The notes under the pieces were generated by a model. It was not told where the DNA came from, did not search any database, and saw nothing but the letters and a program-made list of their open reading frames with translations. The translations under genes were made by a program, and so were the position numbers. A stretch of 64,000 nucleotides of DNA from Rathayibacter sp. VKM Ac-2857 (lineage in GTDB: Bacteria; Actinomycetota; Actinomycetes; Actinomycetales; Microbacteriaceae), in the NCBI RefSeq assembly GCF_013205025.1, contig NZ_JABMLE010000002.1, forward strand, positions 576,353 through 640,352, read 5' to 3'. Below, piece by piece: positions 8,384 to 16,419 of this stretch (within the stretch, counting starts at the first letter, position 1; each line of letters opens with the position of its first letter).

Positions 8384-9272
8384 GGGGCTTCCGGGTCCGC
8401 CGCACCGCCGGCCGCGCGGTCCCGCCGGGCCGCGCGGGCTTCTTCTTCCCGCCGCCGGCCTTCTCGGCCTTCTCCCGCGCCTCGCGGGCCTTCGCCTTCG
8501 CCACCTTCGCGCGCGACTCGACCCTCGGAGTCGCCGCCGTGCCGCGCGTGGTGTTCGCGCTGCGGCCGCGGACCACGCCGATGAAGTCCTCGAGGTCGTC
8601 GGTCTTGTCCTCGGTCGCCCAGGCGAGGCGGATGCTGGTGGGCGCGACGCCGGTGACGGGAACGACCCGCACGTCCTTCCGGCTGTGCACGCGGGCGACC
8701 GACTGCGGCACGATCAGCACACCGACCCCGGCCGCGACCTGCTCGACGGCGTCGTCGAGGCCGGCCATCCGCGGCAGCGCCCGGCGGGTCCCGTCCACGA
8801 TCTCCGCGGCGAGCGCCGCCCACTCCGGCACCGCCTCCGGCTCCTGGAGCAGGTGCTCGTCCGCGAGGTCGGCGACGTCCATCTCCTCGGCGTCCGCGAA
8901 GGCGTGGTCGCGGGCCAGGATCGCGACGGGCTGCTCCTCGTAGAGCAGGATCGAGCTGACGGAGTCGCTGCGCACGTCCCCGCGCACGAAGACCAGCTGC
9001 GCACGGCCGTCGCGCAGCACCTCCTCCTGCTCGCTCTCGGCGATCAGGAGCACCCGCAGCCGCAGGTCGGGGCGGCGCTCGGACCAGACGCGGGTCCACT
9101 TGGTCGGCGTGACGCCGGGCACGAGCGCGACCAGCAGTGCCGGGCCCTCGGGCTCGGCGTCGCCCGGCTCCGGCGTCTCGAGGTCCGTCTCAGCGGCATC
9201 GGCCCCGTCGTCCAGGCCGACCGCGTCCTCGCGGTCTGCCGGCTGCTCGCGGGGGTCCGGCTCGTCGCTCAT
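8373..9272 (-). CDS. LysR substrate-binding-domain protein lacking an HTH
   Basis: A 299-residue protein. The acidic N-terminus (residues 1-50, many D/E/P) leads into a periplasmic-binding-like fold matching the effector domain of LysR regulators: LLVALVPGVTPTKWTRVW, RLRVLLIAESEQEEVL, LVFVRGDV, VAILARDHAFADAEEMDVADL and VAAGVGVLIVPQSVARVH. No winged-helix DNA-binding domain precedes it; the reading frame upstream of the ATG at 9272 is not HTH-like. The last 60 residues are rich in Lys, Arg and Ala and could bind nucleic acid non-specifically. It is divergent from the DUF5997 gene 43 bp away, a pairing I recall from other actinobacteria. The role may be regulatory without direct specific DNA contact; this is inference. 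Confidence 0.72.
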   Translation of the reverse strand: MSDEPDPREQPADREDAVGLDDGADAAETDLETPEPGDAEPEGPALLVALVPGVTPTKWTRVWSERRPDLRLRVLLIAESEQEEVLRDGRAQLVFVRGDVRSDSVSSILLYEEQPVAILARDHAFADAEEMDVADLADEHLLQEPEAVPEWAALAAEIVDGTRRALPRMAGLDDAVEQVAAGVGVLIVPQSVARVHSRKDVRVVPVTGVAPTSIRLAWATEDKTDDLEDFIGVVRGRSANTTRGTAATPRVESRAKVAKAKAREAREKAEKAGGGKKKPARPGGTARPAVRRTRKPRGR

Positions 9273-9315
9273 CCGTCCAGGGTAGGTCCTGCGCGCCCAC
9301 CGGTAGGGTTGCCGC

Positions 9316-9702
9316 ATGGCCAAGGCGACACAGACGATGAAGGCTGCGACCGCGGCGAAGAAGCTCCAGATCTTCCTCCCTGCGACTCCGGAGGAGTTCC
9401 AGGAGTCGGCGATCACCCGCGAGCAGTACGACGACCTCGTCGCGAACCCGCCCGAGTGGCTGACGAAGCTCCGCGAGACCGGCCCGCACCCGCGCCCCGT
9501 CATCGCCTCGCGCCTCAACGTCTCGATCTCGGGCCTGGCCCGCGGCGGCATCGACGAGGCGCTGACCACCGAGCAGATCCAGGCCCTCCTCGACGAGGTC
9601 CCCGAGTGGCTCCGCGTCGAGCAGAACTCCTACGCCGAGGTCCGCCGCGAGCAGGCCCGCCTCAAGGCCGAGCGCGCCGCCAAGGACGCCGAGTCCGCCT
9701 GA
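9316..9702 (+). CDS. DUF5997 family protein
   Basis: A 128-residue soluble protein with no membrane segment. It opens with a basic, Ala-rich helix (MAKATQTMKAATAAKKLQIF), and contains LPATPEEFQESAITR and the polar segment NPPEWLTKLRETGPHPRPV. It ends in a charged helix EVRREQARLKAERAAKDAE. It matches my recollection of actinobacterial DUF5997. The ATG follows TAGGGT by about 6 bases with no ribosome site, so translation may be leaderless. The divergent LysR-like gene is the constant neighbour. No biochemical function is known to me. Confidence 0.75.
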   Translation: MAKATQTMKAATAAKKLQIFLPATPEEFQESAITREQYDDLVANPPEWLTKLRETGPHPRPVIASRLNVSISGLARGGIDEALTTEQIQALLDEVPEWLRVEQNSYAEVRREQARLKAERAAKDAESA

Positions 9703-9709
9703 TCCCTCC

Positions 9710-9770
9710 CGCGAGATGCCACTTGTGCACGCGACACGCCGTGAAAAGCGTGCACAAGTGGCATCTCGCG
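9710..9770. repeat. 61-bp palindromic element, copy 1
   Basis: Perfect 23-base arms (9710-9732 and 9748-9770) beginning CGCGAGATGCCACTTGTG surround a 15-base loop GACACGCCGTGAAAA. It sits in the 75-bp gap between convergent genes and could act as a bidirectional terminator. Loop orientation is opposite to copies at 36421, 37433 and 40990. Confidence 0.9.
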
Positions 9771-9777
9771 GAGGCGG

Positions 9778-10860
9778 CTAGGCCGGCACGTCCACCCAGG
9801 CGCCGGCCGCCGACGCGTCGAGCACGGCGTCCGTGATGCGCGCGGCGCGCAGGCCGTCGGCGAAGGTCGGCAGACCCTCGACGTCCGCGCCTGCGACGGC
9901 CGCGTAGGTGTCCCGCGCGAACGCGGTGAACGCGTCCTGGTAGCCCATCGGATGCCCGCTCGGCACGATCGAGAGCCGCGCCGCATCGGGGCGGAGGATC
10001 GACCCGTCGCGCGGGACCAGCACCGCGCTGTCGCGCCGCCCGACCCACAGCGTCTCCGGCAGCTCCTGCTCGAACCGCAGCGACTCCTCGAGCCCCGACA
10101 CCTCGATCACGAGCTCGTTGCGGTGCCCCGCGGTGACCTGCGAGACGAGCAGCGTGCCGACGGCGCCGCCCTCGAGGCGGACGATCACCCCGGCCGCGTC
10201 CTCCGTCTCGACCCGACGGCCGCCGCGCTCGGCGTGCACGGTGCTCGTGAGCGAGGCGAGCGCCGCGATCCGCTCGCCGGTCACGAACTCGAGCAGGTCG
10301 ACCAGGTGCGAGCCGATGTCGGCGAAGGCGCGCGAGCGCCCGCCCGCCGCCGGATCGACGCGCCAGTTGTCGTCGGAGGCGCCGAGCAGCCAGTCCTGCA
10401 GGTAGCTGCCACGAACCGTGACGAGCCGCCCGGTCTCGCCGGCCGCGACCCTCGCCCGCGCCTCGCGCACCATCGGGTGGAACCGGTAGGCGAACGGCAC
10501 CGTGGCGACCACTCCGGCCTCCGCGGCGGCCTCGACGAGCGCGCTCGCCTCCGCCGTCGTCGCCGCGAGCGGCTTCTCGCAGACCACGTGCTTGCCCGCC
10601 GCGATCGCCGCGAGGGCGAGCTCGGCGTGCGTCCCGTTCGGCGTGCAGACGTGCACGACGTCGATCGAGTCGTCCTCGATCAGCGCGCGCGCGTGGTCGT
10701 AGGCGACCTCGAAGCCGAGCTCGCCGGCCGCCCGCTCGCCCTTCGCGGGACTGGAGGAGGCGATGCCCGCGAGCACCGCGCCCGCACTGCGGGCCGCGCG
10801 GCTGTGCACGGCGGCCATGAACCCGCCGCCGAGCACGCCGACCCGCAGGGGTCCGCCCAT
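9778..10860 (-). CDS. Gfo/Idh/MocA family oxidoreductase
   Basis: A 360-residue NAD(P)-dependent dehydrogenase. The N-terminal Rossmann fold starts VGVLGGGFMAAVHSRA, then VHVCTPNGTHAELALAAI and the family motif HVVCEKPLA (Lys near residue 95). The C-terminal half contains FADIGSHLVDLLEF with the conserved Asp and His. Such enzymes oxidise sugars, inositols or their derivatives. The ATG shares one base with the stop of the upstream gene (TGATG), indicating translational coupling. It is the last gene of a three-gene operon with a second oxidoreductase and a sugar-phosphate isomerase. The substrate is not evident. Confidence 0.9.
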   Translation of the reverse strand: MGGPLRVGVLGGGFMAAVHSRAARSAGAVLAGIASSSPAKGERAAGELGFEVAYDHARALIEDDSIDVVHVCTPNGTHAELALAAIAAGKHVVCEKPLAATTAEASALVEAAAEAGVVATVPFAYRFHPMVREARARVAAGETGRLVTVRGSYLQDWLLGASDDNWRVDPAAGGRSRAFADIGSHLVDLLEFVTGERIAALASLTSTVHAERGGRRVETEDAAGVIVRLEGGAVGTLLVSQVTAGHRNELVIEVSGLEESLRFEQELPETLWVGRRDSAVLVPRDGSILRPDAARLSIVPSGHPMGYQDAFTAFARDTYAAVAGADVEGLPTFADGLRAARITDAVLDASAAGAWVDVPA

Positions 10861-11969
10861 CAGACGAGCGTCGCTTCGCTCGGGTCCCAGTCCTCGGGCA
10901 GAGCGGGCCGAGGCACGACGGTGCTCTCGACGAGCACCTTCTCGCCGGTCTCGGCGGCCTCCAGCAGCGACAGCATCACGTCGGTCACGTGGTACGCCAG
11001 GTCGCCCGACGCCGCCTCGGGGCGGTCCGCCCGGATCGCGCGGGCGAGCTCGAGCACGCCGGTGCCGCGCGAGGCGGTCGAGCCGGTGGCCGGGATGACC
11101 TCGGGCTCGGGCTCGCCGCGCCGGTACAGCGTCAGCTCGCCGTCGTGCATGTTCGGGTCGGGCAGCACGAGGGTGCCCTCCGAGCCGTTGATCTCGACGA
11201 AGCCCATCCGCAGCATGCTCGACTCGAAGCTCCAGACGCCCTGCGCCGAGGCGCCCGACTCGAAGCGCAGGAGCCCGCCGATGTGCGTCGGGATCGTCAC
11301 GGGGAACTCGGTGCCCTCGCGCGGGCCGGAGCCGACCGTGCGGGTCGCCCGCGCCTGCGACGAGACCGCGGTGACGCTCTCGACCGGGCCGAGGTTCTGC
11401 ACGAGGGTCGTGATGTAGTACGGCCCCATGTCCAGCAGCGGACCGCCGCCGGTGGTGAAGAAGAACTCGGGATTCGGGTGCCAGCCCTCGGGGCCGGGGC
11501 CCTGGAAGAGGGTGATCGCCGAGAGCGGCGTGCCGATGGCTCCGCTCTCGATGATGCGCTGCGCGGTCTGCAGGCCGGCGCCGAGGAAGGTGTCGGGCGC
11601 CGTGGCGACGCGCAGTCCCTTCTCCTTCGCGAGGGCGAGCAGCTCGACGCCGCTGTCGCGGTCGAGCGAGAACGGCTTCTCTGTCCAGACGTGCTTGCCC
11701 GCCTCGACGGCCTTGCGCGCCACCTCGACGTGCGCGGCCGGGATCGTGAGGTTCACGACGATCTCGATGCCGGGGTGCGCGAGCAGCTCGTCCACAGTGC
11801 CCGAGGCCGGCACGCCGAACGCCTCGGCCTGCGCCTGCGCGCGGTCGAGGTCGATGTCGGCGACGAAGAGGACCTCGAGGTCGGGGAAGACGGTGAGGTT
11901 GGTCAGGTACTGCGTGCTGATGTTGCCGGCGCCGATGACGCCGACGCCGACGCGCCCCGCGCCGCTCAT
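10860..11969 (-). CDS. Gfo/Idh/MocA family oxidoreductase
   Basis: A 369-residue enzyme of the same superfamily as its downstream neighbour but clearly different in sequence. The dinucleotide site is VGVIGAGNISTQYLTNL, followed by VVNLTIPAAHVEVARKAVE and GKHVWTEKPFSLD. GGGPLLDMGPYYITTLVQNL is the substrate-side conserved segment, with Asp plus Tyr where many relatives have Asp/His. It starts at the ATG at 11969, which overlaps the isomerase stop by four bases (ATGA). Two such enzymes with an isomerase in one operon suggest sequential oxidation, epimerisation or scyllo/myo-inositol-type interconversion. The exact sugar is unknown. Confidence 0.9.
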   Translation of the reverse strand: MSGAGRVGVGVIGAGNISTQYLTNLTVFPDLEVLFVADIDLDRAQAQAEAFGVPASGTVDELLAHPGIEIVVNLTIPAAHVEVARKAVEAGKHVWTEKPFSLDRDSGVELLALAKEKGLRVATAPDTFLGAGLQTAQRIIESGAIGTPLSAITLFQGPGPEGWHPNPEFFFTTGGGPLLDMGPYYITTLVQNLGPVESVTAVSSQARATRTVGSGPREGTEFPVTIPTHIGGLLRFESGASAQGVWSFESSMLRMGFVEINGSEGTLVLPDPNMHDGELTLYRRGEPEPEVIPATGSTASRGTGVLELARAIRADRPEAASGDLAYHVTDVMLSLLEAAETGEKVLVESTVVPRPALPEDWDPSEATLV

Positions 11970-12715
11970 GCGCCGAGCTCCGAGACGTAGCGGCGGGCGG
12001 AGGCGAGGCCCTCGAAGACGTCGCCCGCGTAGGCGTCGAACTCGAGGACGGCCAGGGCCTGCGGAGCGGCGGCGAGGATCGCCGGGACGTCCATCGCTCC
12101 CTCGCCCGCGGGCAGCTGCTCGGACGTCTCCTTCGAGATCGGCCCGTCCTTGACGTGCAGGAACCGCACGCGGTCGCCGAGGCGGCCGAGCACCTCGACC
12201 GGGTCGTCACCGCCGACCGCGGCCCAGTAGGTGTCCAGCTCGAGGACGACGCGCGGGTCGAGCAGGCCCGCGAGGTGCTCGAAGGCGCTGCGGCCGTCGA
12301 CGCGGTTCTCGAACTCGAAGGCGTGGTTGTGGTAGCCGAGCACCAGCCCGCGCGAGGCGGCGGAGTCGACGAGCGCGTTGAGCTCGTCGGCGATCGCCGT
12401 CACGCCGTCGGCACTCGTCCAGCGCTCCGGGTCGACCATCGGATCGATCACGGTCTGCACGCCGAGCGAGGCGGCGAGGTCGAGGATCTCCTCGACCGGC
12501 GCTCCCTCCTCGAGGAGGCGGGCGTGCGCACTCGGCGCCGTGAGGCCGGCATTCGGGAGCGCGGAGCGGTAGGCGTCCGCGCGGTTCACGAGGTCGAACA
12601 GCTCGACCTTCGCGAAGCCGAGTCCGGCGAGCCGGTCCAGCGCCGCGGGGAGGTCGGCGGCGAGCGCATCGCGGACCGAGTAGAGCTGGACGGAGAGGTC
12701 TGGGGGTGTGGCCAC
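11966..12715 (-). CDS. Sugar phosphate isomerase/epimerase (AP endonuclease 2-like TIM barrel)
   Basis: A 249-residue TIM-barrel protein. Metal and substrate residues are visible in GLVLGYHNHAFEF, VVLELDTYWAAVGG, RVRFLHVKDG and LAVLEFDAYAGD, the typical E-D-H-E set of IolE/xylose-isomerase-like proteins. I chose the GTG at 12715 because AGGAG lies 9 bases upstream; an ATG at 12784 is in frame but would place the start inside the inverted repeat between the divergent genes. It is the first gene of the operon continuing into two Gfo/Idh/MocA enzymes. The ROK regulator on the other strand probably controls it. Confidence 0.87.
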   Translation of the reverse strand: MATPPDLSVQLYSVRDALAADLPAALDRLAGLGFAKVELFDLVNRADAYRSALPNAGLTAPSAHARLLEEGAPVEEILDLAASLGVQTVIDPMVDPERWTSADGVTAIADELNALVDSAASRGLVLGYHNHAFEFENRVDGRSAFEHLAGLLDPRVVLELDTYWAAVGGDDPVEVLGRLGDRVRFLHVKDGPISKETSEQLPAGEGAMDVPAILAAAPQALAVLEFDAYAGDVFEGLASARRYVSELGA

Positions 12716-12768
12716 CGGGGGGTGCTCCTGATCGACGTCGAACGTTGGTTGTCCGACCCTACGCGGAC

Positions 12769-12790
12769 TTTTGCGTCCAGCCAAGCAAAA
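12769..12790. promoter_or_regulatory. Candidate ROK operator, TTTTGC/GCAAAA inverted repeat
   Basis: TTTTGC (12769-12774) and GCAAAA (12785-12790) form an inverted repeat with a 10-base spacer in the 146-bp gap between the isomerase and ROK genes. The AT-rich arms stand out from the surrounding GC-rich DNA. ROK repressors often bind such sites; assignment is inference. Confidence 0.45.
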
Positions 12791-12861
12791 CCCCGTCGAC
12801 TGGCGCGGGAAAGCGCGCTCCCGGCGCGCAGAAGACGCGCTGCCTGTGGTTGACTCCAGCC

Positions 12862-14034
12862 ATGTCCCCGCGTCGTCGCTCCTCGATCAGCGCGGTGGGC
12901 GAGCTGCTGCTCCTGCTGTCCGACGGAGCGGCGCGCACCCGGGGCGACGTCGTCACCGAGACCGGCCTGCCGCGGGCCGCCGTCTCCGCCCAGCTCGACG
13001 CGCTGATCGCCACCGGACTCGTCGCGCGCCGCGACGACGCCCCCTCCTCCGGCGGTCGCCCGGCCGGCCGCGTCGCCTTCGACGTCCGCGCGCGCAGCCT
13101 CCTCGTCATCGACTTCGGCGCCGCGCACGCCACCGTCGCCCTCACCGACCTCGACGGCCGCGTGCTGGCGGAGCGACGCGAGGCGATCACGATCGCCGAT
13201 GGCCCGCAGATCGTCCTCGGCCACGCGCTCGACGTCGGCGTCGCACTACTCGAGGAGGCCCCGTCCGCCGGTCCGCTGGCGGGCGTCGGCGTGGGCGTCC
13301 CCGGCCCGGTCGAGCACGCCACCGGCCGCCCGGTGAAGCCGCCGATCATGCCCGGCTGGGACCGCTTCGACATCCCCGAGCACGTCGCGCGCCGCCTCCC
13401 CGTGCCCGTCCTCGTCGACAACGACGTCAACCTCCTCGCCCTCGGCGAGCACGCCGCCCACTACGCCGACGTCGACGACCTCCTCTACGTGAAGGTGTCG
13501 ACCGGCATCGGCGCGGGCATCGTCAGCGGCGGTGCCCTGCAGCGCGGGGCCCTCGGCGCGGCCGGCGATCTCGGTCACGTGCAGGTGCCCGGCGACCGCG
13601 GCGAGGCCGACCTCGAGGCGATCGCGAGCGGCTCGGCCATCGCCCGCCGCCTCACCGCCGCGGGCCTGCACACCGCCGCCGGCCTCCCGGTCGCCAGGAC
13701 CTCCGACGTCGTCGCCCTGCTCACCGCGGGCGAGCCGACGACGGTCGAGCTCACCCGCGCGGCCGGCCGCGACCTCGGCGAGGTGCTGGCGACCTGCGTC
13801 AACCTGCTCAACCCCTCCGTCATCGTCATCGGCGGCAGCATCGCGGAGGCGAGCCACGAGGTCCTCGCCGGCGTCCGCGAGGTGGTCTACCGCCGCTCCC
13901 TCCCCCTGGCGACCCGCGCCCTCGACATCGTGCAGGCCTCCGGCGACACCGGCGGCGGCGTCCGCGGCGCCGCCCTGATGGTCCGCCGCCACCTGCTCTC
14001 CCCCGCCCGGGTCGACGCCTTCCTCGGCGCCTGA
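12862..14034 (+). CDS. ROK family transcriptional regulator
   Basis: A 390-residue repressor/kinase-fold protein. Residues 1-70 form a winged helix (SISAVGELLLLLSDGAARTR, VVTETGLPRAAVSAQLDALI). The ROK domain then follows: VIDFGAAHATVALTDLDGRV (phosphate-1), GVGVGVPGPVEHATGRPV, VLVDNDVNLLALGEH and KVSTGIGAGIVSGG. The usual zinc-binding Cys cluster of the ROK signature is not obvious: GDLGHVQVPGDRGEADLEAI has no Cys where CxCGxxGC is expected. It is divergent from the sugar operon at 9778-12715 and likely represses it until a sugar ligand appears. ATG at 12862 begins just before the HTH. Confidence 0.9.
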   Translation: MSPRRRSSISAVGELLLLLSDGAARTRGDVVTETGLPRAAVSAQLDALIATGLVARRDDAPSSGGRPAGRVAFDVRARSLLVIDFGAAHATVALTDLDGRVLAERREAITIADGPQIVLGHALDVGVALLEEAPSAGPLAGVGVGVPGPVEHATGRPVKPPIMPGWDRFDIPEHVARRLPVPVLVDNDVNLLALGEHAAHYADVDDLLYVKVSTGIGAGIVSGGALQRGALGAAGDLGHVQVPGDRGEADLEAIASGSAIARRLTAAGLHTAAGLPVARTSDVVALLTAGEPTTVELTRAAGRDLGEVLATCVNLLNPSVIVIGGSIAEASHEVLAGVREVVYRRSLPLATRALDIVQASGDTGGGVRGAALMVRRHLLSPARVDAFLGA

Positions 14035-14117
14035 TTCCGCCGCGCGCCCGCGCCGACCTCCCCTCGACGACGGCGTGCCGGTTGGGCAGGACGGCCCCGG
14101 AGGCAGAGAATGAATCG

Positions 14118-14765
14118 GTGCCCGATCTGCAGCTCTCGTTCCCCTGGGAGACGCAACCCGTCTTCGTGGACGCGAAGCCGCCGCACCTCCGCCGGATCGT
14201 GGCCGACTCCTCCGACCGCGTCGCCTGGCTGCGCGCCCGCTCGCGGGGTATCACCGCGACCGACGTCGCGCGCCTCTCCTCTCCCGCGGCGATCGACCGC
14301 GCCGCGCTCGACAAGCTCTACGGCTCGAGCTTCAGCGGCAACGCCTTCACCGACCACGGCCGCGCGCGCGAGCCGGAGATCGCCGCCTGGGTGCTCCGTG
14401 AGCACGCGATCGAGCCGAGCAGCACCCTCTTCCACGCGAGCCAGGAGCGCCGCCACCTGGCCACTCCCGACGGCATCGGCCTGCGCGAGGACGGCCGCCT
14501 CGAGCTCTGCGAGATCAAGACGACCTCCAAGCAGTGGCGCAGCATCCCGCGCCACTACCTGCGCCAGGTCTTCTGGCAGCAGTACGTGCTCGGCGCCGAG
14601 CGCACCCTCGTCGTCTGGGAGCAGCACCGCGACTTCGTGCCGATCGACGCCGTCCCCGAGTTCCGCTGGGTCGACCGCGACGAGGACGAGATCCACGTGC
14701 TGGTCCGCCTCGCCGGCATGCTGATGGCCGAGCTGCACGAGAGAACCCGCGCGGGCCGGAGATGA
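14118..14765 (+). CDS. YqaJ-type viral recombinase/exonuclease family protein
   Basis: A 215-residue nuclease-fold protein of the lambda-exonuclease/YqaJ group. RSRGITATDVARLSS is the N-terminal motif, DHGRAREPEIAAWVLREH the conserved Glu helix, and ATPDGIGL plus LELCEIKTT the metal-binding Asp and E-x-K core. VFWQQYVLGAERTLVV is the conserved Gln helix. The GTG at 14118 begins the domain; the frame is open further upstream but encodes low-complexity sequence antisense to nothing sensible. It overlaps the next gene by ATGA. There are no phage genes nearby, so this appears to be a chromosomal paralogue, perhaps for DNA repair. Confidence 0.82.
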   Translation: MPDLQLSFPWETQPVFVDAKPPHLRRIVADSSDRVAWLRARSRGITATDVARLSSPAAIDRAALDKLYGSSFSGNAFTDHGRAREPEIAAWVLREHAIEPSSTLFHASQERRHLATPDGIGLREDGRLELCEIKTTSKQWRSIPRHYLRQVFWQQYVLGAERTLVVWEQHRDFVPIDAVPEFRWVDRDEDEIHVLVRLAGMLMAELHERTRAGRR

Positions 14766-15514
14766 CCGCCCTGCTCCTGCACGGCCTGGGCGGCGACCGC
14801 TCCCAGCCGCTCGGCCTCCTGCGCGCGGCGCTGCCGGCCGGCACCGAGGTCCTCGCGCCGGACGTCCGCGCCCACGGCTCCTCCGAGCTGATCGGCGGCG
14901 CCGCCGACTTCTCCCTCGACGCCCTGGCCGACGAGGTGACCGAGCAGGTGATCCGGGCCGGAGCCGCGCACAAGCCGCTCACCGTCCTCGGCATCTCGAT
15001 GGGCGCCGCGATCGCCCTGCGCCTCGCCAGCCGGAAGGTCCTGCCGATCGACCGCGCGGTGTTCGTCCGCCCCGCCTTCACCGCGGAGCCGCTGCCGGAC
15101 AACCTCTCGGTCTTCCCCGTCATCGCGCAGCTGCTGCACGACCACGGCGCCAAGCGCGGCGAGCGGCTCTTCCGCGCCTCCGGACTCTTCGAGCGCGCGG
15201 CCCAGGTGTCGCCCGCGTCGGCGGAGGCGCTCTGCCTGCAGTTCCGCTCGCCGCAGGCGCAGGAGCGGGCGGTCCGCCTGGCCGAGATCCCGCGCAACGC
15301 CGCCTACCGCGACTCCGCCGAACTCGGCGAGGTCATCGCGCGCACGCTCGTCATCGCCGCCGACCGCGACCCGGTGCACCCGGTCGCGGTCGCCGAGCAG
15401 TGGGCTAGGGCTCTTCCGGACGCAAACCTCGAGCGGGTCCCGTCGCGGGACGCCGGTCTGGCGCAGCAGCAGGAGCGGATCCGCGGCCACGTCCGGGAGT
15501 GGCTCGGCCGCTGA
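14762..15514 (+). CDS. Alpha/beta-fold hydrolase
   Basis: A 250-residue hydrolase. It begins TALLLHGLGGDRSQP with the oxyanion motif, then VLAPDVRAHGSSELIG. The nucleophile elbow is LGISMGAAIAL (Ser near residue 82), and the acid is in VIAADRDPVHPV. The expected late catalytic His is not evident: the end reads VPSRDAGLAQQQERIRGH. It is translationally coupled to the YqaJ gene (ATGA overlap). Its last 110 bases are antisense to the end of the DUF998 gene. Function is unknown; the missing histidine could mean altered chemistry or loss of activity. Confidence 0.8.
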   Translation: MTALLLHGLGGDRSQPLGLLRAALPAGTEVLAPDVRAHGSSELIGGAADFSLDALADEVTEQVIRAGAAHKPLTVLGISMGAAIALRLASRKVLPIDRAVFVRPAFTAEPLPDNLSVFPVIAQLLHDHGAKRGERLFRASGLFERAAQVSPASAEALCLQFRSPQAQERAVRLAEIPRNAAYRDSAELGEVIARTLVIAADRDPVHPVAVAEQWARALPDANLERVPSRDAGLAQQQERIRGHVREWLGR

Positions 15515-16241
15515 TCTCCTCGCCCGCGAGCCCACCCTTGAACTCCTCGCCGGCGAGCCCACCCTTGAACTCCTCGCCAGCGAGGACGAGCCCGACGACG
15601 GCCAGCCACAGGACGGCGATCGCCGTCGCGACGAATTCGAGCGTCCCGCCGACGCCCAGCCAGAGTCGCAGCAGCGAGAAGATCGCACCGGTGCCGGCGA
15701 CCAGGGCGACCGCGATGCCCGCGACCAGCGACAGCCGGGCGACCCCCGGCCGCTCCCGCGCCGTCGCGAGCTGCAGCATCGCCAGGCACGCCGCCGAGAA
15801 GCCGAGGACCGCGGCCGAGGTGTGGATCAGGTCCTGCCAGCTGAACCTCGGTCCGACCGGCAGCGGGCAGCCCGCCGTGCAGGTCACCTGCGACGCGAGC
15901 GCGAAGCAGAGGGCCGCGAGGAGGATCGCCAGCGCCGGCCGGAAGCCGGGCAGCAGCCGCGTCCGCACCGCTCGCGCCCCGACCGCGATGGCGACACCAC
16001 CGGCCGCGACCAGCAGCAGCGCGATGCGGAACGTCCCCGCCGTCGGCAGGTCCGGGGCGCCCATCTCGCTGACGTAGACCCAGCGGCTCGTCCCGATGCT
16101 GAACCGCGCGGCCAGCAGCAGGGCGAGCCCCGCGAGGACCAGGAGCGCACCGACCACGAGAAGGGGGCCGTTCGCTCGTCGTCGCACCTCCTCATCGTGC
16201 CAGACCGCACCTGGAGCGCCACCCGGCAACGACCCGGGCAC
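15405..16241 (-). CDS. DUF998-like membrane protein
   Basis: A 278-residue protein with about six membrane segments (LLVVGALLVLAGLALLL, FRIALLLVAAGGVAIAV, LAILLAALCFALASQV, the HTSAAVLGFSAAC region, LSLVAGIAVALVAGTGAIF, VATAIAVLWLAVVGLVL). The layout and the loop WQDLIHTSAAVLGF resemble DUF998. After the last segment comes LAGEEFKGG repeated, then a degenerate third unit and a Pro/Arg/Ala tail lying antisense to the neighbouring hydrolase. The GTG at 16241 has GGAGG 5 bases upstream; a GTG at 16187 is an alternative. Function is unknown. Confidence 0.68.
   Translation of the reverse strand: MPGSLPGGAPGAVWHDEEVRRRANGPLLVVGALLVLAGLALLLAARFSIGTSRWVYVSEMGAPDLPTAGTFRIALLLVAAGGVAIAVGARAVRTRLLPGFRPALAILLAALCFALASQVTCTAGCPLPVGPRFSWQDLIHTSAAVLGFSAACLAMLQLATARERPGVARLSLVAGIAVALVAGTGAIFSLLRLWLGVGGTLEFVATAIAVLWLAVVGLVLAGEEFKGGLAGEEFKGGLAGEEISGRATPGRGRGSAPAAAPDRRPATGPARGLRPEEP
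15519..15590. repeat. 27-bp tandem repeat at the DUF998 gene tail
   Basis: A 27-bp unit, encoding LAGEEFKGG on the minus strand, occurs twice with a degraded third unit towards lower coordinates. It lies where the last membrane helix meets the cytoplasmic tail. In-frame unit length means copy-number change would lengthen or shorten the tail without a frameshift. Confidence 0.75.
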
Positions 16242-16419
16242 CCTTCCCTCCCGTACGGGGGACAGAGAGGCTTTCTTCTCCGAGGGGTGACACCGCCGAA
16301 ACAGCCCGGACTCATTACCGGGCTTGACTGAACGCGGCGCGCGGAAGCGGGGCCGGTCGGGGCGGACAGCCTCCTGCCGCCTGCTCGAAGGACCACCGGC
16401 GTCGGATCAGGAAAGGGCG

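Noticed and set aside
7826-8584. Plus-strand frame with PDVPADVPEVPADEPE-like repeats as a repetitive protein
   Set aside because: It is driven by the GC-rich tandem at 7835-7876 and then runs antisense through the GNAT and LysR-like genes.
14118-14765. Prophage remnant because of the YqaJ nuclease
   Set aside because: No integrase, Bet/RecT partner, structural gene or attachment-site pair is visible; flanking genes are ordinary chromosomal genes.
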